Shown here one piece after another: positions 48,249-59,940 of a DNA stretch of 64,000 nucleotides. A model generated the notes under the pieces. That model saw only the letters and a list, made by a program, of their open reading frames with translations, ran no database searches and was not told the DNA's origin. Positions within the stretch are counted from its first letter, which is position 1. Each line of letters starts with the position of its first letter. Origin of the DNA: Nymphaea colorata (Eukaryota > Streptophyta > Magnoliopsida > Nymphaeales > Nymphaeaceae); contig NC_045149.1 of NCBI RefSeq assembly GCF_008831285.2, positions 13,170,629 to 13,234,628 of the forward strand, in the 5' to 3' direction. A program made the translations under genes and the position numbers.

Positions 48249-51200
48249 GTCTATCTTCTCTGCCATTGGTATGAAATATTTGGTTCATTTGGCTTAGTTT
48301 TGTGTCTCCCATAGATTGTGAAGTTCTTTGACGAACGACTTCTTCACTTTCTGTTGTTGGAAGAGCGGAGTTCACTTGCTTACTGAAATACCTATCTTTA
48401 GTATCCTGATCGCGATTCTGAGTCTGCTGACATATGCGGCTTGACTTGTAAGTCGTCGTGGCCATATAACCGGAATTCTTCTGGAAATGAGTAGAACGGA
48501 CTTCCGTAACTAAAGGGTTTTATTCATCCTACTCGTTAGGACGGTATTGGGCGTCTATTGGCTCTGTTCTTCACGTGACACCAATTGGCCTATATCATCA
48601 TCCTTGACTTGTTCGATCGGGGTTTTCAGTACTAGCCCTCTTTTTTCCCGTTTTATCAGGCCAGGGTCACCAAGTCGGTGAATATTATTGCATAAATCAG
48701 CTGGCTTTTAATAATTTCTGTCTTTCCGTTTTTTGTTTTCTTCTGGCCAGTGCTGTTGCTTGGTGCGGAAAATTGAATCTTATCGCGTGTGCAGCTGAGA
48801 CTTGTGCAAGACTTCCAAGGTTGGTACTCATCCTGTTATTTATTCCTACTAATTTTTTTGTGCAGAATTTCCTTAAAAATTGCCTTGTTATCCGTTCAAA
48901 AGGGCACAACCTGAATCCTCTGTCTCATCCATTCCCTTGGTATTGCCCCAGTTTTTCAGTTGTGAAACTTTTGGCTTGCAGCCACTTAATCTGAAAAGCA
49001 CAGTTTGCTAATTGTGTTGGAATCTTGCACTATGGAGTTTGTTGTGACGCTTGCATAAAAGCATGCATTTTGAAATACTTCATGGATGCTTGGATAGGAT
49101 CATGGTTGTGTCTTGCTGGGAGACCAACGATGGAAGTTAGGTCCCAAGCCAAGGTGAACTCAGGAGCTTTTGTCATAGTCAAAAGCATGATCAAGTGCTC
49201 AATGGAGTTGATGTAATGCATTGTTGTAGAGCTTCCTTGGCAAGTTTATATGTCACGATTCACAATGATTTTTAAGTGCAATCTTGATTCTTTACATAAA
49301 AAAAAGGCACAATTTAATAGGTCAAAGGCCTGGTTATTGAAATAATTTAAAGTATCAGATTTTGGGGAGGTTGTGACATCGTTAATTCAATAGAAAGTGA
49401 GGAAGGAGTGTTCCAATATCTAGTTGGAACATCACAGAAGTCCCCATCTTAGAGATCAGCCTTCAACGTATAGCATTGGGAGGCCTTAGAGGCTCACAAT
49501 CTGTCGTTTCTGCCTTGCTCAATACATCAAGAGTGTATTTACAGTTTTACACTATATAAGAGTTATCATGTCACCCTTTCTATCGACTTTAACCCCAAGA
49601 AAGTATTTTCATTCCTCAAGGTCTTTAATCTTGAAGTCTTGCATAAATGACTTCTTCCTTGTCTGCATATGATTAGTTAACTTGCATGGAATAATTATGC
49701 TAGTAATAATTATGTCATCAACGTATATAAGCAACAAGGTAATAACATCTTTGTCTTTCAACATGAAAAAGAAATAATTGAGGGAGCATCTGCAAAACTC
49801 ATAACTTTAAATTTTTAGACAAAAACATCCTAATCAAGAGGCTTTAATTGATGAAGTGCTCATTTTAGTTTACACATGTAAAGTGCCTTGGGATATCCTT
49901 TGGGGATGTATAACATTTTTTCATTCAACTCTTCTTATAAAATGCATTTTTTTATTTGAATCACTTACTTGTGATCTATGCTTAACGGTCAAAGAAATAA
50001 CAATGTGAATGGTTCACATCTTGACCATGAGGTTGAAAGTTTTATTATAACATATGGCTATGAACATCTTGCCTTATAAGATTTTCTTTATATCTCCTAG
50101 TACTTCTATTTGGTTTATATTTGATGCTATAAACCTATTTGGAACCTGTATTCTATCCAGGTCTATGGACAAGTCCTCAAGTTTGGCATTCATGTAAAAC
50201 CTTCATCTCTTCACTCATGGTTCCTGACAATTTATGAGATAGAATGACTTGATAAAAGTTAACTGGTTCGTCTTGTTTCTCGACCTGAGACATGAACAAC
50301 TGAAATTGCATTATTTTTTTATTCATCTTATTTTTTTTTCACATTTAAACTCGGTAGATCATCTCATTTAGCATATATATTCCTCATTCTTTTTTGGTTA
50401 CTTCTTCCTTTTCATTCATAGTAACAACCACATTCTCTTTTCTTTTTTGTTTTCTTTTTCTTATTATTTTTCTACATATTTTCATTAAGTAAACCTCATT
50501 TCTTTTAGGCTGTCTTTGGTTATTTTTATCTGTTTATCATTTTTATAATTTTTCTAAAGTGCTTATGGTTTTACTTTAGTTTTCTTTTTTCTTTTTTATT
50601 TTTTTTTAAACTAAGAACATTTTTTTTAATGGACTAGTTTGCAAACTATTTCCGGTTCCATTTCTGCTTCGTTTAATCTTTCCAATTTGATGTAAACCAA
50701 TTTGATAATATTGCTCATTACTTTATGCAATTCATGTTTGTATAATTTGTTGTATTATTGTCTTATTATATGGTATCTTTTTAGTACTATAATTAATTAA
50801 TTTTTCTTCATTTTATAAATTTTCTGATCCATTTGTATCATTATTCTTTTTTGAAATTTTATTATTCTTATGATGCAAAAAGTTGATTTCCATTATTTTC
50901 CTCAAATTGGCTCAATAAATACAAGTTAATAACACTAGTTCAAACATGGTATACTCTTTTTTATTCTGCTCCTCTGACTCTAGATTTAAGTCACATGGGT
51001 ATGGGGAAAATATCCCTGTTTCCCATGTCGGTATGCCGGTATGGCGAGATGGGTAGGGCGACACATCCACGACACATCTTTTTTTGAAAAAAAAATTGGG
51101 GGAGAGGGAGGGGGTTGGGGGGTGGTGTGAAAGTGAGAGAGAGCATACCTTGGCAGTGCCCCTTTCTTTTCTTTTACACTTTTTAAAATTTCTACCAAGT

Positions 51201-54200
51201 CCACTAAGTATTTTCGTATTACACAAAATTGTATTCATATTACAAAAACAAACGTAAATGTTAACTCACAAAGTAAGACAACAAAGTTATAAGTTTATCG
51301 AAGTTTTGCTTTAAATATATACATATATACACAAACTCCACCGTACCCCTATATCCATGTTTTCCAAAATTGCCGTGTCTGTAGCTGCATCACTGTATAC
51401 ATACCTGAAACCGTACTGGTATCCATATGACTGAGCTTAGCTCTAGACTGATGTTTTGCAGCAGCATGAACCAGCTACTTATATTGTCTTTCAAGCTCAA
51501 ACTTTCCAAGCTTTTATAGAAAGGCAGTCTATACTGTACTTTAACTATTGCTTGCTTATTAGATACATGATTCTGAAGGAGGTTTTGAGTAGAAAAATAT
51601 CCAACATAATTTCTTTAGTTTCATGCTCACGTTACATGTCATCGCTAAGAAATGATAAGGCTTTGATTTAATGGTTACTTACTGAATCGTAAACCTAATA
51701 GTTTTGACCTATCCCTGCTAAAGTTTGATTTGTAAAGTGCTTCTGCCTTTTTTATTATGTAATAGATATTTCTTCTCTGCTTTTTATTTGCTTCCCCTTT
51801 GGAATTTATGTGCAGTGTTTCCTTATAATCTGCCAAAATTTTGTAGTTATAATGTGAAACCACCATTTTGGATTCCAATACATGTAGTGAATCCAGAGAG
51901 ACCAACTGAAAGTGCCATATTCAATGTTGCAGCAGGTACAAACTAACTTTGGTGTCTTTGTTCAGATTGTATTGTTATTAGTGCTTTGGGTAGCTTTTAC
52001 TTTGTGCTTGATCAGATTGATCTATGATTGCTGTCGTCCATGTTCCATAACACAAGGAGAGTTAAGCATTTCATTTCAGGATTTCTGTTGATTATTTTTA
52101 TTCTTGCGATCAAAGTTAACATGGTGAAATCTCCCTTCACTAATGCATGATGTGGAGAGGATGATCAAATAATTTAAGGCTAGATTACTTCTTTCTTGTA
52201 TATTTGTTGACTTTGTCAACGACACACACAGGCAAAAGTTGATGTTTGATGTAAATCTACTTGTGTCTTTGTAATTACTTCTATTGAGGTGGCTCAATAG
52301 TAGTTGGATGTGTTTGTTGTGCCAATATGGATTACCAACATCAGAAATGCTGTATAAACATTACATCAGTCTGATGTCATGCCAAGGAAATTCAGTTTAG
52401 AAAGTTCAAGTTTTTAAGGCTCGATAAACAGAGGATTAACCAGGTGAGTCCCATCATATAGATTATAAAGGCAAGTCGCAGCCAACAATGTAAAGTTTAA
52501 TGCTTAAAATAGTCACGGAGCCTTTTATTCCATATCTGGTATTGAACATAAATTCATCAATAAACAATCACTTGTAGAGTTTGTTGGACAGGTTTGGAGG
52601 AAAAAACAAAAAATCGTATTGCTTTAACGGTTTAACCTTAAGAGAGATTAGGGGACAGTAATACACTTTTCGAAATATGTCCTTCAAAACTAACACAAAA
52701 CAAATACAACCTTATATATCCCACTCCAATACTCCCCTTCAAGCTGGAGCATAGATGTCAATTATGCTAAGCTTGTCACAACATTTAGACAATCTAGAGA
52801 TAGGAAGTGTCTTATAGAACAAATCAACTATCTGATCTTTTGAGGAGACATGGGCAGTTGAACGTTCCTTGCTTGAACCATATTCCAAATATAGTGGCAG
52901 TCATTGTTATTAAAGATGTATGCATTGAAGGCGTGAGGCATACACCTCAATACTTTTTTAATCCAAAATGCCTCAATACTTGTGTATGAGGTGTAATATG
53001 CCTAAGGTGTATGCCTCGTCATAGAAAATGAGGCTTGCTTGGAGCTTACGCCTCAGGCACAATAGTAATTTTTGACAAAAATTATTATTATTATTATTGT
53101 TCTTATTATAGATCTAATAATCCTATACTACACTAAAAATCAGGTGAAAACAGGACACATTGCTGCCCAAAGTCGCGGAAAAATCACATATTGCCATTTG
53201 TGGGTCTGCAGTGTCCAGCCCAGGCACATTCTGATCCTCGTAAGGAAGGGGTTTCACTGAAAATGCTTGGTTTGGGTTTTAGCAGTTGTTTAGGTCCAAA
53301 TCCATGAAGGATTAATGTCCAGGGGTGATCCAACCCATCTTTTGCTTTCCACTGAACTGCATTTGTAAATAAGTTGAGTGTTTTTTTCCCTAAAAATTAA
53401 TGCTGAAAAATTATGCAGGCGAAACTGAGATGTATTCAGAGTTGGTAATGGCGTAAAATGATTTAATACATCCGACTGCCAATTTGATTTTAAATCCATT
53501 TACTCAGGTCTGCTCTGTCACGTAGGTACGGGTACGGGTATGGCGTTTTCGCCAATCTTGTTACGGTGGTACGACAATAATTATATATTTTTAATTCCAA
53601 AAAACAAAATTGATATCATCAAATCATTAAGACAATGTTCCTTTCATAGTTCCTACATATAATCTCATAAAAAAAACAAAAATAAACTAAGACAATGTTT
53701 TTTTTTTGTGGTTTGGATCGGTTCCAACCCGAAACCGATCCAAACGTACCCAGTCCTGGTGTGGGTATGCCGGTATACCGGTATGGATACGTGGGCCTCC
53801 CACACGTACCATTGTGACTTAGCAAGTCTGGTAAAGGAATCCAAATCCAACTGATAATTAGATTTAGGTTCGGTACACAGTTTGATAACTGAATTTGAAA
53901 CCCACATTTGACTGAGCTTTGATGGAGCTCTGTGGCAATTAAACATAAATGTTAAATTCTTACGCTACCTGAATTTGAAATTACTTTAAAGAAACAGAGT
54001 TTGGATCCAAATATAGAATGTGATTAATTCCAATTAAGTAAAGGCTGGATCAAGTTGTGGTCTGACCACTCAATTTTTCCATTCATAACAAAGTTCGGTA
54101 TCAGTTTTTCCTTTTAAAGGGGGAAATATGATAACTTTCACTATTTAATATTAGTTATATATACATCGGAAAGAGGAATCTTTCTTTGTGGCAGACACAC

Positions 54201-55790
54201 TAGTGACCCTCCCTCTCTCTATCCAACACCTTATCTTTCTTTAAGAAAAGATAATTTTGCTATTTGGAATTATGTTTGTATTTTGTAATTTCGTGGAGCT
54301 ATTAATTTTTACATTATTTTATGAATATTATATACTTTAAAATTTTGGTCATGAACTATGTCACCACGGTATGTGGGGGAGACCCGCACACCCGTACTGG
54401 TAGGCCGGTACACCAAAACGGGTATGCGGGTATGGTGCAGTACGTTTGAATCGGGTTCTGGGTCCGAATCAGATCCAAACCATAATAATATGTAAAACTT
54501 ACCCGTCTGCGACGCTCGATGGCCGATGCTTCTCCCTCTGTGATCTTCTTTCTGTCTTCTGCTTCAGCCTATAGTGGGACATTCGGTGTCCGGCGGGAGC
54601 TTTGGTGGCTGGCCACGGCAACGGACGGCGGTGGCCTTCAGCTTTGCAGACAAAGTAATATGTTTTTTTATTTTTTCATTTGGCTGTTTTTAGGGTTGCT
54701 GCAATTTTTTTCCTTTTCCTATTTTTCATATACCCTTGTCGTCGGCAGCTTGCTTTCCGTGTCCCCTTTTTTGGTTGATGTTTCTTTCTTCTGCCGTTTT
54801 TGCAAATCTGCTTTAGTTTTCCTTCAAAAGTCAAAATCTTTCGTCTGCCGTTTTCAGACATGTTCGTTAATTTTTTTTATAAGTTATGCAGCTTATGATT
54901 GTTGCTGTTATATGCTATTAATAACTTAATTGTCATGCCCTGTCCATCTTAGTTCTACCTACAACTTCAACTCTTAGAGTCTTCAACTTAAATTTTGTTT
55001 TTTATGTTTTTTTTGGAATTAAATGTATATAATTATCGCCATACCACTGTACCAAGATTTGTGAAATTGTCGTACCTGTACCCACTTCCTTTCCTTGTAC
55101 CCGTACCTATGTGGCATAAGTCATAAAGCTTATGTCATTGCTTCGCCTCACTTTGTTTTCATGTCACTTCATAGCTATGTAACATGGGTACCTTAATTTT
55201 CGTGGAGTACCTGTACTAGTCGGGTGCGACATGGGTGCGGGTACGGTGTCGGGTGTGGCTCAGGTACAAGTCAACAGGTACCGGGTAGTGCGGCTCAGGT
55301 ACGAGTCAACAGGTACCGGGTACGGTCAATGTATCCAGGTCCATATCTGTCCAAAAACAGACTTGGTCAATGTTGACTGAGTTCATTTTCGTCCAAAACT
55401 TAGGGTTTTTCTTTTTGTTTTTTTATTTCCTTTCAAAAACGCAGAACCTCGACAAAATTATGGGCGACGTCCAGCGACCTCTGGCGACGTCCAGCAACTT
55501 CCGGCGACCTTTAGCAACCTTCGGCGACCTTCCATCATGAACTATTTTTTCTTTTTGTTGTTGTTCTTAGTAGTATTTTTGTTTTTCTGCATGGAAATTC
55601 GACTAATGTTTATATTTGACTGTTTAGGGGGCTGCTTGGTTGTCCATATGTTTAAAGTTTTTCATAGGCTTCTTAAAAACACTGCTGCAAGATCCATTGA
55701 TGTATATTTTCTATGTTGTTTATTTGTTTATGTTGATATATATATATATATATATATTTTTATTTTGATATATATTTTCTAAGTATTTCT

Positions 55791-55846
<56 letters not shown>

Positions 55847-58800
55847 TATATATACACGGGCATACCCCTACACCCAAGTTTTTTAAAAATGGTCCGTACC
55901 CGTACCTGCACTAGTACCCGGACCAGCACCCGTACCTATGTGACATAGCTTCATAGGCTCAATGCATTGCTTCGCCTCATCCATTTAACATGGCTTATGC
56001 TTCATTCAACACCCCGCCTTGCCTTCCCTCATTGCCTTTTTGCAACATTGATGGCAATCAACCTCAATGTGCTTGGTTTGTTCGCGAAACATAGGGCTGT
56101 TAGCAATTTAGCTGTATATGTGGCTGCCTTATTATCAAAGAACTCTATCTCTAGGTATTGTGTATTTAGTGGACGTAATCTTTGCCATGGAGTAGAAAAA
56201 AAAATAAAGCCCAGTTGTATGAGTCCAGCCCTCCTCTCGTTGGCTCATCGACTCTCCCTTTAGAATGCCTTCAACTTCATCCATACTGACAGTAAGCGTT
56301 TGGGTGTTTCTAGGTTCTACTTTGGATAAGGGCTTACTCTCTGCAGCGTTTTCCATGGATAACTCTAGAAGCTTACCTTGCTTATTCATCTTGGACCATA
56401 TCTGCTTAGAACCATCGTGGTCCTGGTGAAGCAACAGCTCCTTGAGAATGCGTTTCCCTGAGCAAATCACTTGTAGTTTTTGGTCGATGTCAAGCACCTT
56501 TTGATCGACTCTATCGAAATGATTTTCTAATTTCACCTTCCATCGATCTATCCAACCCAAATGATATGTAATGTCCTCTATCAGGTTGCCGTCAGAGACT
56601 GGTGTTGATACCATTGTTAGCATCCACTTGCTAACAACCAGCTCCTACAAGTAAACACGACAAAAAAACTCACACATGCTGCCCTAACCTAGTTAGAATA
56701 ATCCCTCACCAGAGGAGAGACCTCATTACATCCGATAACCTCTAATGCCCCACTATTCCCTTATTTATAGTCATCTTCTGGGTCAGTCCAGTAGACCCGA
56801 TACCCGATCCAAACCTTAGACACTAACATATTTGCTTACAAAAATTATATGTAACTTTAAGCTATCTTTGGAATCCTCCCTTGTACACTACTGCCATGCA
56901 GGGTTCAACATTATTCTTCACACAACAAGTAAAAACCTATGATTAGATTAACTATAGGAAATAAGAGAAATGAACGATTCAATGGTGAAATGAATAATTT
57001 TTTACCTTACTTCGATGATTTCTCGGTGATGTTTTGTGAGAATGGGCAAAATCACTCCCTCCCACGGCTTTTAGAGTGTTAGGAAGATGGAAAGAGAGAG
57101 AGAGAAAGGAGTATTTAAAAATCTAACGCAAATGGGGTCATCGGGCCATTTTTGTGTTTTTCCTGTATTGTATGATACGGGTGTGTATCACTGGTATTGT
57201 ACGATAAGGGCACTCTATCATACGATATGGGCGATCAACTTATGATACACAAGCGTCTCGTGTATCCTAAGCATACCGTATAGGTTTTCTAAACCGGATA
57301 ACATTGATATTTAGTACAATTATATACGTGTGTGTGTGTGGGTTTGCTACATCAAAAATTTGATATAACATGTGATTTTCATATTGTTTATAAATTGTGT
57401 CACATGGGTGTGGGTACGATACGGGTATAGGTACAACGATACGGGTTCGAGTACGGCGATTTTGAAAATTATGGGTATGCAGGTACGACAAATTTTTAAA
57501 TTCTCAAAAATGGTAAAATGAAAAAAAAAGAAATTAATAATTCATAAGTGTAATCCCATAAAAAAGGTCTACAAACAAAATAATAAAAAGATGCAAAACA
57601 AAAAATATATAATGATAAGAAAATTCAAAGAATAAAACAATAAGCAATCAACTGTTACAGAAAAGTGAGAAAACCGATCATGATCAGGCGATCCCTCTTG
57701 ATTTAGGCTTGTGCATAAGCTTGGCTGATCGGCAGCATCACTTTTTTTGGTTGATGAAGAGAATTGAAAGAAAGAGTTGATAGATCCATCAAACTTTTAA
57801 TCAAAAGTGGCAGCAACCAAACAAAACTGACAGCCGAAATAGCCGATAGAAATAAAATGCAACCAAACAAAAGTGGCAGCAACAGATAAACACATAAAAT
57901 CAAACTAAACATTAAAACATATCTAAATCTATAGATTTACAGTTCAATCTTCAAACAAAAACATCCCAAAAAAAAAAAAAACGAAAAACCCCCAAATAAA
58001 AAAATGGAACCTTAAGTTGTAATAGTGAAACGAATACAAAAAAAAACACTTACCTGGCTGCCGCCAGTTGCCGCTGTACACCGCTGGACATGGCCACGGG
58101 TCACCAGACGTCATCGCCACCACCAGTCATCGCTCTACTGTGGAACAACGCTGGTCAGGGTTGGTGGAACAATGCAGGTCGGGGTCGAGCTGAAGAGCTC
58201 GACCTTTCGTAACATAAAAACGATGGTTTTTTATCGTTTGGATTGGGTCTGACTCATATCCGATCCAACCTGTACCCAACATTCTCGCCATACCCGGTTC
58301 TGTGTACCAGCTTCCCTGAGCGGTACCTGTGTCACATAGTTTATAAGTACATTTGGCACATGTAATGTGCACACGTAGATCATATCCCTAGATGACTCGG
58401 TCAAATCCACCTTCGACTCAGCTAAAACTCGGATTACTCGGTCTATTCATCCCATGACTCGGCGTAATCATGACAATTTCTGGTTTTTCCATTGGTTTGA
58501 CCAGCTCAAGGACTGAGTCACTGAGCTAACTGAGTCAACTGACTTGGTTGACTCGGTTGGGTTTTCAAACATTGACCTTTTCTTTTCTAAATATACCAAA
58601 GCACCACAGATACAAAACTTGTTGATGTGACAAAAATTTGATCACATCACATAAACATAGAACACCATATAGGCTTTTTGTTCTAATTATATACAAAACG
58701 TGTATGTACAAACATATTTATACAAAATAGACATACAACCTTTTCAAAAAGATTCACAAAAGCAACAAAAAAGAAGGTTAAAACAGAAAATGATGCACTG

Positions 58801-58888
58801 ACAGCTTGACAGACAAAACACTTTTTCCAGTGGAATGTGAGCTATGGCCTTGGGTTTGCTTACTTCCCTGGCCTGCTGGGACTACTCT

Positions 58889-58923
<35 letters not shown>

Positions 58924-59940
58924 TGTGTGTTTCTTCAAAAAACAATTCAAAAACAATTAAAACTACTTTATCTATTTAAACACATAAATTTTTATGAGGC
59001 AAAATTCCATTCATACATGTTTGTCTGTATGTATGTATGCTTATTTCTTTTAGAATTTCCCATTAAAATTTCTACCTCCAACAATTTCATCTTTCTTCAC
59101 CAAATCTTACATCCACTTCCAAATATTATTCGAAAATCAAATTTCACATGGAAAGTGGTTAGATATAAAATGTGCCTTTTTGCAGCCGCTTCTCCATTTC
59201 CAGCGTTCTTTTCTATCCTACCTTTATGTTTTTATGGAATAGTTCTGTGGGGATAAAGACAAATCTGATATCTCCAAATTTTCAGGATGTCCAACCTGCC
59301 CTCTTTCTTTCTTTAGGATACAGTTTCCTAATCGAATTAAGAAGATATAGTTTCCATTGTGGCCTTTCCCTTTTTATCCTACATTCCAATCAGCCCCACA
59401 ACAAATTTAATTCACCAAAACTTACCTTCATTAAATAAATCAGCTTAATATTTTTAATTACCTCTAATGATATTGATGACTTCCAATTTCCTAAAGAGAA
59501 TTTCAGCTGGTCTTACAAAAATGTTTAACAGCCAGTTGTAACGGAGATGTTATTAGAAGGCTATGCCTCAAACAATATTAACAGTGTGTGCACCTGGAGC
59601 ACCTTATTGTTGTTCTATTTGTCACAGTGTGAAAGTATATCTGTATTGTGCACTTGTTTGTATATGTTATACCAAGGTTGTTCATATTATATGCATTCTA
59701 CGGCCATATCCATGTCAGTCAGTGGTTTGGCTATGGAAAAAAAAAGTTGCACATAATTTGCCTTTCATGATCTATTGCAAATTTGCTTGATATAGCGTTT
59801 CTTATCTCTTTCCTTGGTTGGTTGCAGATTCTCCACGTGATTCTGTCCAGTTTATAGAATGGTCACCCATATCTTGTCCCCGTGCATTGCTGATTGCCAA
59901 TTTCCATGGCAGGGTATCCATTTGGACTCAACCTTCTCGA
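47917..59940 (+). CDS. MED16: Mediator subunit 16, 5-prime part (exons 1-4; continues beyond window)
   Basis: Exons 47917-48248, 48751-48819, 51847-51935 and 59828-59940 join in a continuous frame of exactly 201 codons with GT-AG introns. MED16 (SFR6 in Arabidopsis) is a tail-module subunit of the Mediator complex, which links transcription factors to RNA polymerase II. In Arabidopsis it is needed for cold, iron, circadian and defence gene expression. The first 70 residues are low-complexity and family-variable. After that come HKMSVPELCRNF, AWCGKLNLIACAAETCA, PPFWIPIHVV and SPRDSVQFIEWSPISCPRAL, all typical of the N-terminal WD40-like region. The full protein is about 1,200-1,300 residues, so about one sixth is here. 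Introns are 502, 3027, 7892 and more than 4060 bp, full of transposon debris. No stop or frameshift, so probably functional. Confidence 0.9.
48751..48819 (+). CDS. MED16: MED16 exon 2
   Basis: 69 nt between TTCTGGCCAG and AAG/GTTGGT: AVAWCGKLNLIACAAETCAR. The phase matches exon 1 (AG|T gives Ser). Confidence 0.9.
49330..50240 (-). pseudogene. Ty1/copia RT fragment in MED16 intron 2
   Basis: The minus-strand reading has LLLIYVDDIIITS, with the catalytic YVDD at 49714-49725, followed by LTNHMQTRKKSFMQDFKIKD and KYFLGVKVDRKGD. The upstream part at 49850-49920 gives the preceding RT block. Stops interrupt it and no LTR was found. Confidence 0.75.
50985..51434 (+). mobile_element. hAT-like element H, degraded copy A
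   Basis: It begins with tcacatgggtatgggg and ggtatgccggtatggcg and ends near ccgtactggtatccatatga, like the ends of copies B-E. No convincing 8-bp duplication is seen, so its limits are approximate. Confidence 0.45.
51847..51935 (+). CDS. MED16: MED16 exon 3
   Basis: 89 nt between ATTTTGTAG and GCAGCAG/GTACAA: YNVKPPFWIPIHVVNPERPT, then AIFNVAA. Confidence 0.92.
52582..52902 (-). mobile_element. Ty1/copia 3-prime LTR and RNase H end (left part, split)
   Basis: The LTR is 52582-52731 (TGTTGGACAGG...CCAATA on the plus strand), next to ctccccttcaagctggagca, the same polypurine complement as copia-1 at 739. It continues into the RNase H tail up to 52902. It resumes at 56052. Confidence 0.75.
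53513..53822. mobile_element. hAT-like element H, copy B (310 bp, internally deleted)
   Basis: Flanks are caggtctg (53505-53512) and caagtctg (53823-53830), 7 of 8 identical. Ends are CTCTGTCACGTAGGTACGGG and the inverted CTAAGTCACAATGGTACGTG. It keeps only the two end regions, including gtttggatcggttccaaccc. Confidence 0.8.
54356..55119. mobile_element. hAT-like element H, copy C (764 bp)
   Basis: Flanks are gtcatgaa (54348-54355) and gtcataaa (55120-55127), 7 of 8 identical. Ends are CTATGTCACCACGGTATG and the inverted TTATGCCACATAGGTACGGG. It contains a GC-rich segment (54500-54650) with an open frame starting ATGGCCGATGC at 54519 that resembles no known transposase. Confidence 0.8.
55175..55948. 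mobile_element. hAT-like element H, copy D (774 bp)
   Basis: Perfect 8-bp target duplication cttcatag at 55167-55174 and 55949-55956. Terminal inverted repeats are CTATGTAACATGGGTACC and CTATGTCACATAGGTACG. It contains caggtaccgggta-rich subterminal repeats, a gcgacgtccagc repeat cluster (55465-55540) and (TA)n tracts. Confidence 0.88.
55735..55852. repeat. (TA)n microsatellites inside copy D
   Basis: Two runs, about 55735-55758 and 55794-55852, separated by a T-rich 35 bp. Confidence 0.9.
56052..56195 (-). pseudogene. Ty1/copia RNase H fragment (right part of the split copy)
   Basis: The minus-strand reading contains DNKAATYTAKLL, the RNase H block of copia. It picks up exactly where 52902 leaves off. 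It ends near 56195, where gag-like sequence of another element begins. Confidence 0.7.
56196..56828 (-). mobile_element. LTR retroelement 5-prime end: LTR, primer site and gag N-terminus
   Basis: The LTR is 56615-56828 (TGTTAG...CTAACA inverted ends). Next to it, the complement of 56601-56613 reads TGGTATCAACACC, a tRNA-Met type primer site. An open minus-strand frame (56613 down to about 56200) starts with the ATG overlapping this site. It encodes an alpha-helical, charged gag-like N-terminus (LIEDITYHLGWIDRWKVKLE). The rest of the element is missing. Confidence 0.65.
57395..58339. mobile_element. hAT-like element H, copy E (945 bp, longest)
   Basis: Flanks are tttataaa (57387-57394) and tttataag (58340-58347), 7 of 8 identical. 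Ends are TTGTGTCACATGGGTGTGGG and the inverted CTATGTGACACAGGTACCG. Its GC-rich interior (58040-58200) is in the opposite orientation to the comparable part of copy C. Confidence 0.82.
58892..58920. repeat. (TA)n microsatellite
   Basis: Pure TA run followed by gtctgtgtgt. Confidence 0.9.
59828..59940 (+). CDS. MED16: MED16 exon 4
   Basis: 113 nt between TTGGTTGCAG and TCTCGA/GTGAGT: SPRDSVQFIEWSPISCPRAL, then LIANFHGRVSIWTQPSR. Phase is 0 at its end. Confidence 0.93.

Larger units (their letters stand above)
48820..51846 (+). other. MED16 intron 2, 3.0 kb with transposon debris
   Basis: It contains an antisense copia RT fragment (about 49330-50240), a T-rich stretch (50300-50900), and a degraded hAT-like element (50985-51434). 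Confidence 0.7.
52903..56051. mobile_element. Composite DNA-element insertion splitting a copia element
   Basis: It is flanked by tggcagtc (52895-52902) and tggcaatc (56052-56059), an 8-bp near-duplication at the point where the copia RNase H text is interrupted and then resumes. The outer element has gaggcatacacctc and gcttacgcctcaggca words at its left (52930-53060) and aaggcaatg-type words at its right (complement of 55960-56050). Removing nested copies B, C and D with their duplications leaves about 1.3 kb. Confidence 0.6.
51936..59827 (+). other. MED16 intron 3, 7.9 kb
   Basis: Most of its length can be assigned: a copia 3-prime end (52582-52902 and 56052-56195), a 3.1-kb composite insertion splitting it (52903-56051) with three nested hAT-like copies, a retroelement LTR plus gag start (about 56196-56828), and a fourth hAT-like copy (57395-58339). 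51936-52576 and 58340-59827 show no recognised element beyond a (TA)n tract at 58892-58920. Confidence 0.75.
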
